Shown: in pieces, positions 46,613 through 57,271 of the stretch
Position numbering within the stretch: the first letter of the stretch is position 1
Layout of the letters: every line of letters begins with the position of its first letter
Source of the DNA: Oxalobacter vibrioformis
GTDB lineage: Bacteria > Pseudomonadota > Gammaproteobacteria > Burkholderiales > Burkholderiaceae_D
DNA length: 64,000 bases
Direction of reading: 5' to 3'
Assembly (NCBI RefSeq): GCF_027118995.1
Contig: NZ_CP098242.1
Coordinates: 930,001 to 994,000 of the forward strand
Program-made: the position numbers and the translations under genes
Notes under the pieces: generated by a model
Told to the model about the DNA's origin: nothing
Database searches by the model: none
Seen by the model: only the letters and a program-made list of their open reading frames with translations

Positions 46613-47695
46613 ATGGTCATTTTTACACAGCAACAAAAACAAACGGCTTTGTGGCTAAGTGTCGGCGCCATGCTGGTCATCCTGCTGCTCCTTTTGGGGC
46701 CGATTCTTACCCCTTTTATTGCCGGTGCCATTTTAGCCTATGCATTAAACCCCGGAGTTGACTGGCTGCGCTCCATCAGAATGGGCCGTTTCAGACTATC
46801 CCGAACCCTGTCTGTCATTATCGTCATGGCGATTCTGGCAGCGGTAGTCACCACCCTTGGCCTGATTATCGTTCCGATGCTGCTTAATGAATGGCCACTG
46901 CTTTATGAACAAATACCCGGCCTGGCCGTCAAGCTGAGCGAATCCATCCGTCCGTTCTTCCGGGATCTGGGTATCGACCTGCCGGTCGATACCGTCAGCT
47001 TCAAACGCCTGTTGACAGAACAGCTGATGCCGCCTGGAGAAGGCGGTGTCTGGAAATCACTGCTCGCTTCAGCCAAATTGGGGGGCACAACCGTTTTGAC
47101 CTGGGCCTGGAATCTGATTCTGATCCCGGTTGTCCTGTTTTATCTGCTGAAAGACTGGCACCTCGTTGTCAGAAAGCTGAGGGACTCCATTCCACGCCGC
47201 TGGGTTCACAAAACCATCAGCCTGGCCAACGAAGTCAACATCATGCTCGCCCAGTATCTGCGGGGACAGCTTTCTGTCATGCTGATCCTTGCCATTTATT
47301 ATTCAACGGCACTCGGGCTTGTCGGATATAACGTGGCCATCCCGGTCGGGATTATCAGCGGCATGCTGGCCTTTGTCCCTTACATCGGTATCACCATCGG
47401 GCTGTCTTTGGCGATCATCGCCACCATGCTGCAGTTTACCGGTGTTGAAGCCTGGATAACGCTTGCGGTCATTTACGGATTCGGCCACTCGTTTGATGCC
47501 TTCCTGATGACCCCGACACTCGTGGGTCGGCGGATTCAACTGCACCCTTTGATTGTGATTTTCGCCCTGCTTGCTTTTGGCCAGCTGTTCGGTTTTGTCG
47601 GTGTCCTGATCGCACTGCCATCGTCAGCCATCCTCTCGGTCGCCTTCAAGCACCTGCGTCGTCATTACATTAACAGTAATTTTTATAACGCCTAA
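46613..47695 (+). CDS. AI-2E family transporter (PerM-like permease)
   Basis: A 360-residue inner-membrane protein of the TqsA/PerM superfamily with about eight membrane segments. ILTPFIAGAILAYALNPGVDW and the late PTLVGRRIQLHPLIVIFALL are typical. Physiological substrate unknown. hda starts six bases after its stop, so perM, hda, the HAD gene, pcnB and folK form one operon. Confidence 0.92.
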   Translation: MVIFTQQQKQTALWLSVGAMLVILLLLLGPILTPFIAGAILAYALNPGVDWLRSIRMGRFRLSRTLSVIIVMAILAAVVTTLGLIIVPMLLNEWPLLYEQIPGLAVKLSESIRPFFRDLGIDLPVDTVSFKRLLTEQLMPPGEGGVWKSLLASAKLGGTTVLTWAWNLILIPVVLFYLLKDWHLVVRKLRDSIPRRWVHKTISLANEVNIMLAQYLRGQLSVMLILAIYYSTALGLVGYNVAIPVGIISGMLAFVPYIGITIGLSLAIIATMLQFTGVEAWITLAVIYGFGHSFDAFLMTPTLVGRRIQLHPLIVIFALLAFGQLFGFVGVLIALPSSAILSVAFKHLRRHYINSNFYNA

Positions 47696-47701
47696 CGAAT
47701 C

Positions 47702-48376
47702 ATGCAACAGCTGCTGCTGGATATCAGCACGCAAAAAACACCGTCCCTTGAAAAATTCGTGACGGGAAAAAATGAAGAGCTGCTTGAGCTGCTCAGGCAT
47801 CTGGCCCTGCGCCAATCCCCCGAACATTTTATTTACCTGTGGGGCGAGAGCGCCGTTGGGAAAACCCACCTGCTAAAAGCACTCGCGCAGTATCTGCCTG
47901 CGCGCTATATCAGTGCCCAGTCAGATAATGAGAGCTTCCTGTATGACCCTCACATCACGCTGTATCTGCTGGATGACTGCGACAGCCTTTCTGCAGAAAA
48001 ACAGATAGCGGCCTTTAATCTTTTCAATGACGTCAGGGCAAATCAGGCTTTCCTGGTCACAACAGGAGCAACCTCACCTTCCCACCTGCCGGTACGTGAT
48101 GACTTGAAGAGCAGGATGAGCTGGGGGCTGGCTTATCGTATCCATGGCCTGACAGATGAAGAAAAAATGGATGCCCTGAAAAAAGTCGCACAGGAGAGGG
48201 GATTTTCTCTCTCCCAGGATGTGCTACCCTACCTGATTACACATTACCCGCGCGATATGCATTCACTCGTTGTGATTCTGGATGCACTGGACCGGTACTC
48301 CCTGCAGACCAAACGCGCCATAACCCTGCCGCTTTTGCGGGAAATGATGCAACAAACCGAGAATAAAAATGCGTAA
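47702..48376 (+). CDS. hda: DnaA regulatory inactivator Hda
   Basis: A 224-residue AAA+ protein related to DnaA domain III. Walker A is GESAVGKTHLLKAL, Walker B LYLLDDCDSL, and the sensor II region is around HSLVVILDALDRYS. With the DNA clamp it promotes hydrolysis of DnaA-ATP after initiation. The opening QQLLLDI is a clamp-binding motif at the N-terminus. Its last codons overlap the HAD gene start by eight bases. Confidence 0.93.
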   Translation: MQQLLLDISTQKTPSLEKFVTGKNEELLELLRHLALRQSPEHFIYLWGESAVGKTHLLKALAQYLPARYISAQSDNESFLYDPHITLYLLDDCDSLSAEKQIAAFNLFNDVRANQAFLVTTGATSPSHLPVRDDLKSRMSWGLAYRIHGLTDEEKMDALKKVAQERGFSLSQDVLPYLITHYPRDMHSLVVILDALDRYSLQTKRAITLPLLREMMQQTENKNA

Positions 48377-49046
48377 CCATCTCGCCCTGTTTGACCTGGA
48401 CCATACCCTTTTGCCGATTGATTCCGATTATGAATGGGGCAGCTTCCTGACGCGAATCGGTGCTGTTGATCCGGTTGAATATGAAAAACGCAATGCCGAA
48501 TTTTATGAACAATATAAAGCCGGTACACTTGATCCGAAAGATTTCCTTGAATTTGTACTGGGTACTCTGTCCGGCTTTTCACGCCAGCAGTTGGATGGAT
48601 GGCATGAGCAGTTTATGGCAGAAGTCATACGGCCTGTCATGCTGCCCCCCGCTTTTCAGCTTCTCGAAAAACATCGGGAACAGGGCGACCTGATAGTCAT
48701 TGTGACCGCAACCAACCGCTTTATTACCGAGCCCATCGCCCGGGCTTTCGGCGTAAAAAACCTGATTGCCGCCCTGCCAGAAGAAAAACCGGATGGCTCA
48801 TTTACCGGAAAACTGGTTGGCATACCCACATCAGGAAAAGGTAAAATCACCCACACGGAAAACTGGCTGGCATTACAAGGAAAAAGTCTTGGCAGTTACG
48901 AAAAAAGCTATTTCTACAGTGACTCGTACAATGATCTGCCATTACTGTTGAAGGTAACCCATCCTGTTGCGACCAATCCTGATACCCGGCTTGAATCACA
49001 CGCGAAAGCCAATAACTGGACGCTATTACGCCTCTTCGATGATTAA
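48369..49046 (+). CDS. HAD-IB family hydrolase (SerB-like)
   Basis: A 225-residue phosphatase of the HAD-superfamily IB group. Motif I LFDLDHTLL, motif II IVTATNRF, and motif III/IV Lys plus SYNDLPLL are present. The usual substrate is a small phosphate ester; related genes sit beside pcnB in many betaproteobacteria. It overlaps hda and pcnB at both ends (ATGATTAA with pcnB), showing tight coupling. Confidence 0.9.
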   Translation: MRNHLALFDLDHTLLPIDSDYEWGSFLTRIGAVDPVEYEKRNAEFYEQYKAGTLDPKDFLEFVLGTLSGFSRQQLDGWHEQFMAEVIRPVMLPPAFQLLEKHREQGDLIVIVTATNRFITEPIARAFGVKNLIAALPEEKPDGSFTGKLVGIPTSGKGKITHTENWLALQGKSLGSYEKSYFYSDSYNDLPLLLKVTHPVATNPDTRLESHAKANNWTLLRLFDD

Positions 49047-50415
49047 GAAAATAATCCGGAAGATTCTGGGAAGAGAAAAAAAGGCTCCTCCCCTTTCTCA
49101 TCCCGCTGTCCTGCAGCGCAAGGAGCATGGTATTGATCCACGCCTGCTTTCATCCAATGCTGCGCGCGTTATCCATATTCTGGAAAAGGCCGGTTATGAG
49201 GCCTATATTGTCGGCGGTGCTGTGCGCGACCTTTTGCTTGGTATCCAGCCCAAGGATTTCGACGTCGCAACCAACGCGACACCCGAACAGGTCAGGCGGC
49301 TTTTCCGGCGCGCATTCCTCATTGGCCGTCGCTTCCAGATTGTCCACGTGATGTTCGGCCATGATCTGATTGAAGTGACAACCTTTCGCGGTACAACTTC
49401 TGCCTCAGCCATCAAGGACGAAGCAGGCCGACTGCTGAGAGACAACACATTCGGCACACAGCAGGAAGACGCACTGCGCCGGGATTTCACGGTCAATGCC
49501 ATGTATTACAACCCGACACACCAGACCCTGCATGATTTTCACGGGGGAACAGGCGATCTGAAAAAACGGGTACTGCGAATCATTGGCGATCCAGCCGAAC
49601 GCTTTCGTGAAGATCCTGTCCGGATGCTTCGCATCGTCCGCTTTGCCGCCAAACTCGATTTCACCATTGATCCGGATACCAGAAAACCCATCCCCCTGCT
49701 TGCCCCACTAATCAACAATGTCCCTTCGGCCCGGCTGTTTGATGAAATGCTCAAGCTTTTGATGAGCGGCCATGCCATGGCCTGCCTGCAGGAATTACGG
49801 CATCAGGGACTGCATCACGGATTGCTTCCGCTTCTGGATGTCGTGCTGGAACAACCCAAAGGTGCCCGTTTTGTCGAACTTGCGCTGGGAAGAACCGATC
49901 AGCGCATTCGTGAAGAAAAACCGGTCTCTCCCGGATTCATTTTTGCCGCACTGCTTTGGACACAGGTATCGGAAAAATGGGAACAGTACCGTTCACGCGG
50001 GGAATACCCTATCCCTGCCCTCCATTCAGCCGCTAATGACATTTTTGAAACACAGACGGAAAAGCTGGCGCTGCAGCGCCGCATTATTTCTGACATGCGG
50101 GATATCTGGGCGCTTCAGCCTCGTCTGGAACGCCGGACAGGCCGGACCGCCTATAAACTGATCGAGCATGATCGGTTCAGGGCGGCCTATGATTTTCTGC
50201 TGCTGCGATGTGAAGCGGGAGAAATCGATCCTGAAATTGGCGAATGGTGGACCCGCTTTATCAATGCGGATGGTCCGACGCGGGAAGAACTGCTGAAAAT
50301 CAAATTCAATAGCGCATCCGAGCCGGCAAAGCGCAAGAGAAAACGCGGCGGCACCAGACGACGGCAAAAACCCGCATCATCCAATACACCTGGCAGCATC
50401 GAACCAGCCGCATAG
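49039..50415 (+). CDS. pcnB: polynucleotide adenylyltransferase (poly(A) polymerase I)
   Basis: A 458-residue class II nucleotidyltransferase adding poly(A) tails that promote RNA decay. GGAVRDLLLGIQPKDFDVAT carries the GG and DxD catalytic features; RRDFTVNAMYYNP and RFREDPVRMLRIVRF follow. The C-terminus is Lys/Arg-rich (KRKRGGTRRRQK), as typical for PcnB and not CCA transferases. ATG 49039 overlaps the HAD stop; the longer frame from 48967 would run inside that gene. Confidence 0.96.
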   Translation: MIKKIIRKILGREKKAPPLSHPAVLQRKEHGIDPRLLSSNAARVIHILEKAGYEAYIVGGAVRDLLLGIQPKDFDVATNATPEQVRRLFRRAFLIGRRFQIVHVMFGHDLIEVTTFRGTTSASAIKDEAGRLLRDNTFGTQQEDALRRDFTVNAMYYNPTHQTLHDFHGGTGDLKKRVLRIIGDPAERFREDPVRMLRIVRFAAKLDFTIDPDTRKPIPLLAPLINNVPSARLFDEMLKLLMSGHAMACLQELRHQGLHHGLLPLLDVVLEQPKGARFVELALGRTDQRIREEKPVSPGFIFAALLWTQVSEKWEQYRSRGEYPIPALHSAANDIFETQTEKLALQRRIISDMRDIWALQPRLERRTGRTAYKLIEHDRFRAAYDFLLLRCEAGEIDPEIGEWWTRFINADGPTREELLKIKFNSASEPAKRKRKRGGTRRRQKPASSNTPGSIEPAA

Positions 50416-50420
50416 GAAAT

Positions 50421-50906
50421 ATGACAAAACATACGGCTTATATTGGCATCGGCTCCAACCTCGGCAACCCGGCCAAGCATGTCCTTGCCGCCATCAGCCG
50501 GATGATGCAACTGCCCCAAACCAGACTTGCCGCCCAATCCGGGCTTTACCAGACCGCTCCGGTTGACGCTGACGGTGATGATTATGTTAATGCAGTTGTC
50601 TGCCTTGTTACGACACTCTCTCCTGAAAAACTGATGAGTGAGCTGCATGCTATAGAAAATGCTTCAGGCCGGAAAAGAATGTACCGTAACGCCCCACGAA
50701 CACTGGACCTGGATATCCTGCTGTACGATGATAAAGAAATGGACACGGCCACACTGACGCTCCCGCATCCCAGAATGACGGAACGCGCCTTTGTACTGGT
50801 CCCGCTGCTGCAGATTGCCCCCACCATTACAATTCCCGGAAAAGGCGCCGCGCACCAGTACCTGGAACATGTCCGCAATCAACCCATTACCCTTTTGACA
50901 ATCTGA
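50421..50906 (+). CDS. folK: 2-amino-4-hydroxy-6-hydroxymethyldihydropteridine pyrophosphokinase
   Basis: A 161-residue folate enzyme transferring pyrophosphate from ATP to the pterin. IGIGSNLGNP, the QTAPVDADGDDYVNAV block and the signature RTLDLDILLYDD are complete; TLPHPRMTERAFVLVPL closes it. Starts five bases after pcnB, the common pcnB-folK order. Confidence 0.97.
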   Translation: MTKHTAYIGIGSNLGNPAKHVLAAISRMMQLPQTRLAAQSGLYQTAPVDADGDDYVNAVVCLVTTLSPEKLMSELHAIENASGRKRMYRNAPRTLDLDILLYDDKEMDTATLTLPHPRMTERAFVLVPLLQIAPTITIPGKGAAHQYLEHVRNQPITLLTI

Positions 50907-50932
50907 TTCTTACCTACTGCGAGGTGTTCATC

Positions 50933-51280
50933 ATGCAGATCCCCGTTATTCTTCAGGCAACCGGTTTATTGATTCTCTCGAACATATTCATGACATTCGC
51001 ATGGTATGGTCACTTGAGAAACCTGTCAGCCTCTCCCTGGTACATCGCAGCCATGATCAGCTGGGGAATTGCCCTTTTTGAATACCTGCTGCAGGTCCCG
51101 GCCAACCGGATCGGCTTTTCACAGTACAGCCTGGCACAGCTGAAAATTCTTCAGGAGACCATTACGCTTGCCGTATTTGTTCCTTTTGCCATGTTTTACA
51201 TGAAAGAGCCATTCAAGCTGGACTATGTCTGGGCTGCTCTATGCCTGATCGGCGCCGTTTATTTTATTTTCCGATCCTGA
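50933..51280 (+). CDS. DUF486 / DMT-like small membrane protein
   Basis: A 115-residue protein with four membrane helices, related to small drug/metabolite transporter subunits. QATGLLILSNIFMTFAWYGH and SWGIALFEYLLQVPANRIG are typical for DUF486. ATG 50933 is preferred because GCGAGG lies at good spacing; the GTG at 50924 is part of that spacer. Function unknown. Confidence 0.88.
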   Translation: MQIPVILQATGLLILSNIFMTFAWYGHLRNLSASPWYIAAMISWGIALFEYLLQVPANRIGFSQYSLAQLKILQETITLAVFVPFAMFYMKEPFKLDYVWAALCLIGAVYFIFRS

Positions 51281-51354
51281 GCCGACGCGGTATGATGAAG
51301 CCCTGTCCGGGATCACTTCTGGCAGGACAACTGTTTTAACCATTGAGGATTGCC

Positions 51355-52167
51355 ATGGCCACTTATTTGCAAGACCGTAAAGCCGTTACCGTATCCACCC
51401 TGTTGAGTCTGCATAGTAACGGGGAAAAAATAACCATGCTCACCTGTTATGACGCCAGTTTTGCGGCATTGATGGATAGCTGCGGGGTGGAAATGCTCCT
51501 GGTCGGCGATTCATTGGGTATGGTCTGCCAGGGGCATAATTCAACGCTGCCCGTCTCCATTGAGGAGATGGCTTATCATACCGCCTGCGTGGCAAGGGGA
51601 AATCAAACCGCCATGGTGGTGTGTGACCTGCCTTTCGGTACCTATCCCACACCGGAGGCGGCATTTGAAAATGCGGCAGAACTGATACGGGCCGGCGCAC
51701 ATATGGTCAAAATCGAAGGCGGCGCCTGGCTGGCTGATACCGTGCGTTTTCTCGTGGAGCGCGCTATTCCGGTTTGCGCCCACATTGGTTTGACACCCCA
51801 GTCCGTCCATCAGCTTGGCGGCTACCGCGTACAGGGTAAAACGGTCGAAGATGCGCAACGACTGATTGCCGATGCCATGGCGCTGCAAAAGGCCGGGGCA
51901 AGCATCGTCGTTCTGGAAGCAATTCCGGCAGCACTCGGCAAGGATGTGACAGATGCCATTACCATCCCCACCATCGGCATAGGCGCAGGGGTGGATTGCT
52001 CCGGACAGGTTCTGGTCATGCATGATATGCTGGACGTATACCCCGGAAAAAAAGCCCGTTTTGTCCGCAATTTCATGGAAGGGCAAGCCAGCATAGAAGG
52101 CGCTGTTCGCGCCTATGTAGCAGCGGTAAAAGATAAATCCTTTCCTGCCGCCGAACATAATTTCTGA
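51355..52167 (+). CDS. panB: 3-methyl-2-oxobutanoate hydroxymethyltransferase
   Basis: A 270-residue enzyme that makes ketopantoate for pantothenate and Co[35 protein letters not shown] and the metal and catalytic segments VKIEGGAWL and [11 protein letters not shown] are conserved. ATG 51355 has GAGG upstream. panC is not adjacent; the downstream neighbour is a mono-Mop protein, 15 bases on. Confidence 0.97.
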   Translation: MATYLQDRKAVTVSTLLSLHSNGEKITMLTCYDASFAALMDSCGVEMLLVGDSLGMVCQGHNSTLPVSIEEMAYHTACVARGNQTAMVVCDLPFGTYPTPEAAFENAAELIRAGAHMVKIEGGAWLADTVRFLVERAIPVCAHIGLTPQSVHQLGGYRVQGKTVEDAQRLIADAMALQKAGASIVVLEAIPAALGKDVTDAITIPTIGIGAGVDCSGQVLVMHDMLDVYPGKKARFVRNFMEGQASIEGAVRAYVAAVKDKSFPAAEHNF

Positions 52168-52182
52168 TCACAGGAGGCAAGT

Positions 52183-52395
52183 ATGAAACTCAGTGCACGA
52201 AACCAGTTAAAAGGCATCATTCGCGAAATCAAGGAAGGCGAGATCAATTCGGAAGTCAATATTGAAATCGCACCTGGCGTCTGGGTCTGCGCCCAGATCA
52301 GCACGGCTTCCGTGCACCGCCTGGAACTGGCGGTCGGCAAGGAAGCCTATGCTGTGATCAAAACCGATTCCGTGATGGTGGGAGTGGACGACTGA
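52183..52395 (+). CDS. molybdopterin-binding (Mop/TOBE) protein, molbindin type
   Basis: A 70-residue single Mop domain: MKLSARNQLKGIIREIKEGE and VTIEIA-like NIEIAPGVWVCAQIS, ending SVMVGVDD. Such small proteins assemble as hexamers and buffer molybdate or tungstate in the cytoplasm. A ribosome site CAGGAGG precedes it. It may serve molybdenum enzymes such as formate dehydrogenase; that is inference. Confidence 0.9.
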   Translation: MKLSARNQLKGIIREIKEGEINSEVNIEIAPGVWVCAQISTASVHRLELAVGKEAYAVIKTDSVMVGVDD

Positions 52396-52404
52396 CGCTG
52401 TCGA

Positions 52405-53127
52405 TTACTGCCCGAGCCAGTTTCTGCCGGAGAGCGTTTCTCCGGCTTCCTCTTCATATCGTTTGAGGGATGCCTGCATTTTGGGGGCCAGTTCACTCAT
52501 GGAATTGATCGTCATGCCCAGATCACGAAGCAGGCCGTCATGGACCCCATATACCCAGCCATGGATCGTAAGCTTCTGCCCCCGGTTCCAGGCATCCTGA
52601 ATAATCGTGGTATGGCAGACATTGGCCACTGATTCAATCACGTTCAGTTCACACAGGCGGTCATAACGGGTCTGCTCGGATAATGCCTCGCCCAGATAAC
52701 GCTCGTGTTTCTGGCTGACATCCTGCACATGGCGCAGCCAGTTGTCCGCCAGGCCCACCCGCTGATGCTTCAGGGCGACATGCACACCCGAACAGTCATA
52801 ATGGCCTGTGACAATCACATGCCTGACACGCAAGACATCCACCGCAAACTGCATTACCGCAAGACAACTCAAATCCGTGTAGGAAACCACGTTGGCCACA
52901 TTGCGGTGCGTAAAAATATCCCCAGGCAGCAGGTTGGTAATCTGGGTGGAGGGAACCCGGCTGTCAGAACAGCCAATCCAGAAATAATTCGGTAACTGCT
53001 GGGTAACCAGACGCGAAAAATAACCGGGATCATCGCTGACCATTTGGGCCGCCCATTCCCGGTTACTCTCAAAAAGCGTTCTGAGCTCAACATCATTGGG
53101 ATCATATTCAAACGTCTTTCCAGCCAT
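52405..53127 (-). CDS. can: beta-class carbonic anhydrase
   Basis: A 240-residue zinc enzyme interconverting CO2 and bicarbonate. Zinc ligands are in IGCSDSRVPS and GHYDCSGV, with HRNVANVV between. ATG 53127 has AGGAAT before it; the upstream MFMDRN would lack a site. Bicarbonate supply is relevant to a host that produces CO2 from oxalate. Convergent with the mop gene. Confidence 0.96.
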   Translation of the reverse strand: MAGKTFEYDPNDVELRTLFESNREWAAQMVSDDPGYFSRLVTQQLPNYFWIGCSDSRVPSTQITNLLPGDIFTHRNVANVVSYTDLSCLAVMQFAVDVLRVRHVIVTGHYDCSGVHVALKHQRVGLADNWLRHVQDVSQKHERYLGEALSEQTRYDRLCELNVIESVANVCHTTIIQDAWNRGQKLTIHGWVYGVHDGLLRDLGMTINSMSELAPKMQASLKRYEEEAGETLSGRNWLGQ

Positions 53128-53154
53128 ATTCCTATCCATAAACAAAAAACGGGC

Positions 53155-53952
53155 CTATTGGTTTTTTATGGCCTGTTTTAATTCTGTTACCCATTTCAAC
53201 GCGGCAATCCCCGTATCACTTTTGATTTGCCGTGCTGTCTCGGTCATTTTTTTGAAATCAGGTTCCGGTATTTTCTTGAATGCCAGAACCACCACATTTC
53301 CTTCTTCGCATTTTGGCATGGACAGGACATATGGAAAAGATTTTTGAATGGCATTCCGGTTTTTTTTATAACTTTTATGTTCACCGAAAAGATTCACCGT
53401 CATCATACCGGCATCCGTCAGGCACTGGCTGCAGGCCTCATAAAACGCCGGAGTATCCAGAACCGGGCCTTTTTCCGTCGCATCGTACAAATCCACATGA
53501 ATGATATCCGCAGTGCCCCTGTTTGATTTATCCAGGACAAAATCCATCGCATCCATTTCAAGAACGGACAGGCGTTTATCGGGTGCTGGCAGCGCAAACA
53601 TCGAATGGCAGGCAGAAATCACTTCCGGATTCAATTCAACAGCCGTCACTTTTGCCTGAGCAAAATGCCGGTAACTGAATTTGGTCAGTGCGCCGGTCCC
53701 CAATCCCAACTGGACAATATGCGCCGGATTGTGGACAAAGAGCATCCAGGCCATCATCTGCCGTCCATAAGCCAGCTCTATCTTGTAGGGATCGCGGATG
53801 CGCATCGCCCCCTGAATCCATTCTGTACCGAAATGCAGATAACGCACCCCGCCGCTTTCTGAAATGATCAGCGGAGAATAACGCGGTTTGCGCCCGCCAG
53901 CCGGCTTGCGCGATGATTCCTCTTTCTCAACAGATTTTCTTTTAATCAGCAT
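53155..53952 (-). CDS. spermidine synthase-like methyltransferase-fold protein
   Basis: A 265-residue Rossmann protein of the SpeE family: VQLGLGTGALTKFSYRHF, VELNPEVISACHSMF, DAMDFVLDKS and the DLYD segment IIHVDLYDATEKGP. The Asp that binds the polyamine amine is not clearly in the SpeE consensus, so polyamine synthesis is likely but not certain. It has a basic N-terminal extension (about 1-30). Start MLIKRKSVE is preferred to one nine codons upstream. It precedes can on the same strand by 27 bases. Confidence 0.8.
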   Translation of the reverse strand: MLIKRKSVEKEESSRKPAGGRKPRYSPLIISESGGVRYLHFGTEWIQGAMRIRDPYKIELAYGRQMMAWMLFVHNPAHIVQLGLGTGALTKFSYRHFAQAKVTAVELNPEVISACHSMFALPAPDKRLSVLEMDAMDFVLDKSNRGTADIIHVDLYDATEKGPVLDTPAFYEACSQCLTDAGMMTVNLFGEHKSYKKNRNAIQKSFPYVLSMPKCEEGNVVVLAFKKIPEPDFKKMTETARQIKSDTGIAALKWVTELKQAIKNQ

Positions 53953-54235
53953 ATCTGGCTCACAGATCACACAAAACACTTATGGATAAAATCCCCGGAC
54001 AACTTATCTTTCTTGGGAGATAATAACCAGGATTATCTGTTACTTGCATGTCGCACCGTATGTTATCACCCCCTGAAACTTGCCGGATATTACATATATC
54101 GGACGAGGATACCGTATTTTCGGATGGACATGTTGTTGCCCGCCTTCTTGAACAGAGGGCTTTTTTTCGTTAACCGGATAACTATCAGCCCCTAAAAACT
54201 CGCATTATTTTCAGCCGGACAACCTGGAGGACGTC

Positions 54236-55873
54236 ATGAAAATCGGCACAAAAATGGGCATAGGCTTTGCCATTATTTTTATTCTCTCTTTTCTTACCGC
54301 CATTGCCGCGATCTGGCGGCTTCACATCGTAGCAGAAGAAACCCGCATTATGATGGAACAGCCTATCGCAAAAGAACGCATGATCAGTGACTGGTAACGC
54401 TACATCCAGATTGCCGTGCGGCGTACCTCTGCCATTGCAAAGAGCACAGACCCCTCGCTTGCTGAATTTTTCAAGAATGATATCGCCTTTACCGCCAAAG
54501 GTACCTCTGAAATGCAAAAGGCCATCGCGCCTTTGCTGACAACAGAAAAAGAAGCCGCCATTTACCAGAAAATCGCTGAAAACCGGAAAAACTACGCGGC
54601 TTATCGTGATGCAATCGTCAAGGCAAAAAACGAGGGGAGAGCAGATGAAGCCAATCAGCTCCTTAACGACAAATTCATCCCTGCGGCGACCGGATACCAG
54701 AGTAATATCCATCTGCTTCTGGACAATCAGCGACAAACCGTCAATGAATCCGCAAAGCAAATTGAAAAGGTCTATCAGCAAAGCCGGGTTATCCTTATCG
54801 CCATCCTGATCGCCGCCGGATTGATTGGCGTCATCTATATGACACTGATGATAAGAAATCTCCTGAGACAACTGGGCGGTGAGCCGGATTATGCAGCAGC
54901 AATTGCCAACGAAATCGCCGGCGGCAATCTGGCGCTCGATATTGCGTTAAACCCGAATGACACCACCAGCCTGATGTATTCGATCAAAAGCATGCGTGAC
55001 AGCCTGTCCATTATCGTGTCGGAAGTGCGTGCAGGCACTCATACCATTGCCGATGCATCGGGCGAAATTGCATCGGGCATCCGCGACCTCTCATCCCGCA
55101 CAGAGCAACAGGCCGCGGCACTGGAAGAAACGGCAGCATCCATAGAACAACTCACAGCGACCGTGCGCCAGAATGCGGATAATGCCCGGCAAGCCAGTCA
55201 GCTCGCCATGACAGCAACCGATGTCGCAACAAAAGGCGGAGAGGTTGTTGCACAGGTTGTTGACACCATGGATGCCATCAACGAATCTTCCAACAGGATT
55301 GTCGATATTATCAGCGTCATTGACAGTATCGCCTTCCAGACCAACATCCTGGCGCTAAACGCTGCCGTTGAAGCCGCCAGGGCCGGTGAACAGGGCAGAG
55401 GCTTTGCTGTGGTCGCAACGGAAGTCCGCAGCCTTGCCCAGCGAAGCGCAACAGCCGCCCGGGAAATCCAGGGACTGATCAATGATTCTGTTGAAAAGGT
55501 ATCAAGCGGCAGCAAACTGGTTCATGATGCCGGCGTGACGATTGAAGAAGTGGTCTCCAGTGTCAAACGGGTCAATGACATCATAGGAGAAATCACCATT
55601 GCCAGCCAGGAGCAAAACCAGGGAATAGGCCAGGTTAACGAAGCGGTCACGCAAATGGATGTCAATACCCAGCAAAATGCAGCCCTGGTCCAGCAGGCCG
55701 CGTCCACATCAGCACGAATGGAAAACCAGGTTCAGCATCTGGTCGAGGTCGTCAGCATTTTCCAGCTGGAACAGGGGCAGGCAACACTACCATCATCGGC
55801 TCCGCTGCAACTGGCGCACTGCAACATAACCACCGTTCGGGCATTACCTGCTGGTGTGCCCGGACAGGGATGA
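54236..55873 (+). pseudogene. methyl-accepting chemotaxis protein with in-frame stop at codon 54
   Basis: A chemoreceptor gene of 545 codons. ATG 54236 follows GGAGG and opens MKIGTKMGIGFAIIFILSFL, the first membrane helix. Codon 54 is TAA (54395-54397) in the ligand-binding domain (context SDW-stop-RYIQ). After it the same frame continues unbroken: four-helix-bundle sensor, second membrane helix (VILIAILIAAGLIGVIYM), HAMP and the full signalling hairpin with QTNILALNAAVEAARAGEQG. A GTG at 54416 could restart translation without helix 1. The last 30 bases overlap the convergent amidase gene. Either inactive, read through, or an assembly error of one base. Confidence 0.85.
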
Positions 55874-57271
55874 CTCGGCAGCGAGTGCTGCTGCCAGAAG
55901 CGCCTGGTCTTCACCTGCTGCGTGATAAAGGCTGGCGCCGATAGGCATGCCGTTTTCATCCAGTCCCACAGGCAGCGCGACTGCCGGCATATTCATGAAA
56001 TTGCCGGCAGCGGTCAGCCGGGGATTGTTCTGTACGGATGCCGCAAATGCCTCATCATCTACCTTGAGTGGATGCAATAACGGCGCAGAATAGGCGACGC
56101 TGGGAAGGATCAGTACCGCCCCCTGCAAATCATCCCGCATCGCCTCGGTTAACCTCCTCCTGTCCCAATAGGACTGAACCACAACATTGGGCGGCATGTT
56201 GCGCGACTGTTCTGCCCGCCTGCGGATACGTTGATCCATGCTTGCAGCCGTTTCAGGGTTATCGAGCAGTGGCTTTAACTCCGTAAAAACCTCCGCACCA
56301 ATGATCCAGCCATTAGCCATGCTTTTGCGCGCATCATGAAATGACTGCACCGTACGATAGTCGACATCCGCTCCGCTTTCTATCAGCCGTCTCACCGCCT
56401 CTTCAAACACCCGGCGCACGCCATCGGTAATCAGTGCATCTTCAAGCAGGGAGGCATCAACCACAAAGCGCAGCCCCGGCAAGGCCGGTGCCACTGGCAC
56501 CGTGCCTGGCATTTCACCTCGAAGAATCGCATCCATCACGATCAGATCACGCACACTCCTTGTCATGGGGCCAGGAGAATCCAGTGTTCGGGCCAGCGCT
56601 TTCATTCCGCCAGGTGCATAACGTCCGGAAGTCGGCTTGAATCCGCATATTCCCGTAAAAGAAGCCGGAACCCGGATAGAACCACCGGCATCCGAGCCAA
56701 TGGATACCGGAATCAGGCCTGCCGCAACCGATGCGGCTGACCCGGAAGAAGATCCCCCGCAAGTCCTGGGCGCATCAGCGGTACTCCAGGGATTGATGGG
56801 GCTGCCAAAATGCCGGTTGACACCCACACTCGAATAAGCAAATTCACAGGTGTTGACTTTGCCGAGGCAAACCATGCCCGCCTGTGTGGCTGCGTCAGAT
56901 AACGGGCCATCCGTTTTGACTGGCGGATCATTTTCAAAAACAGCTGATCCCGATGTGGTTACCGTGCCTGCCACATCAAAGGTATCTTTCCAGTTAACCG
57001 GAACCCCGTCAAAAAGACTGTATGGTGTTTTATCCTGATAGCGTCTGCGTGAGTCCTCAGCTTCAGCAAGCGCCCGAGCGGCAGTGACGCACAGATACAC
57101 CGTTCCGGCTTTTTCGGCCTCAGCCAGGCAACGCCTGGCAATATCAACAGGGTCTGCCTCTCCGGAATGAAAAGCCATGCCCAGTGCACAGGCATCAGGA
57201 AACCCGTAAACAGCGTCTGACAAGCAGGTTTTAGGAATACGTTTTTTATCAGGTATGCTTCGGGATGACAT
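55844..57271 (-). CDS. amidase (amidase-signature family)
   Basis: A 475-residue cytoplasmic enzyme. The Ser-cisSer-Lys triad is Lys95 (NWKDTFD), cis-Ser174 ([10 protein letters not shown]) and nucleophile Ser198 ([11 protein letters not shown]). [12 protein letters not shown] and the C-terminal [21 protein letters not shown] are family features. It could act on amides, carbamates or similar; it is not part of a gatCAB cluster. Its 3' end overlaps the chemoreceptor gene by 30 bases. Upstream there is a long gap. Confidence 0.92.
   Translation of the reverse strand: MSSRSIPDKKRIPKTCLSDAVYGFPDACALGMAFHSGEADPVDIARRCLAEAEKAGTVYLCVTAARALAEAEDSRRRYQDKTPYSLFDGVPVNWKDTFDVAGTVTTSGSAVFENDPPVKTDGPLSDAATQAGMVCLGKVNTCEFAYSSVGVNRHFGSPINPWSTADAPRTCGGSSSGSAASVAAGLIPVSIGSDAGGSIRVPASFTGICGFKPTSGRYAPGGMKALARTLDSPGPMTRSVRDLIVMDAILRGEMPGTVPVAPALPGLRFVVDASLLEDALITDGVRRVFEEAVRRLIESGADVDYRTVQSFHDARKSMANGWIIGAEVFTELKPLLDNPETAASMDQRIRRRAEQSRNMPPNVVVQSYWDRRRLTEAMRDDLQGAVLILPSVAYSAPLLHPLKVDDEAFAASVQNNPRLTAAGNFMNMPAVALPVGLDENGMPIGASLYHAAGEDQALLAAALAAESSLSGHTSR

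Noticed and set aside
54185..54871. 228-codon ORF antisense to the chemoreceptor
   Set aside because: It lies opposite a sequence with clear chemoreceptor motifs, has Gly/Phe/Cys-rich composition typical of antisense frames and no ribosome site.
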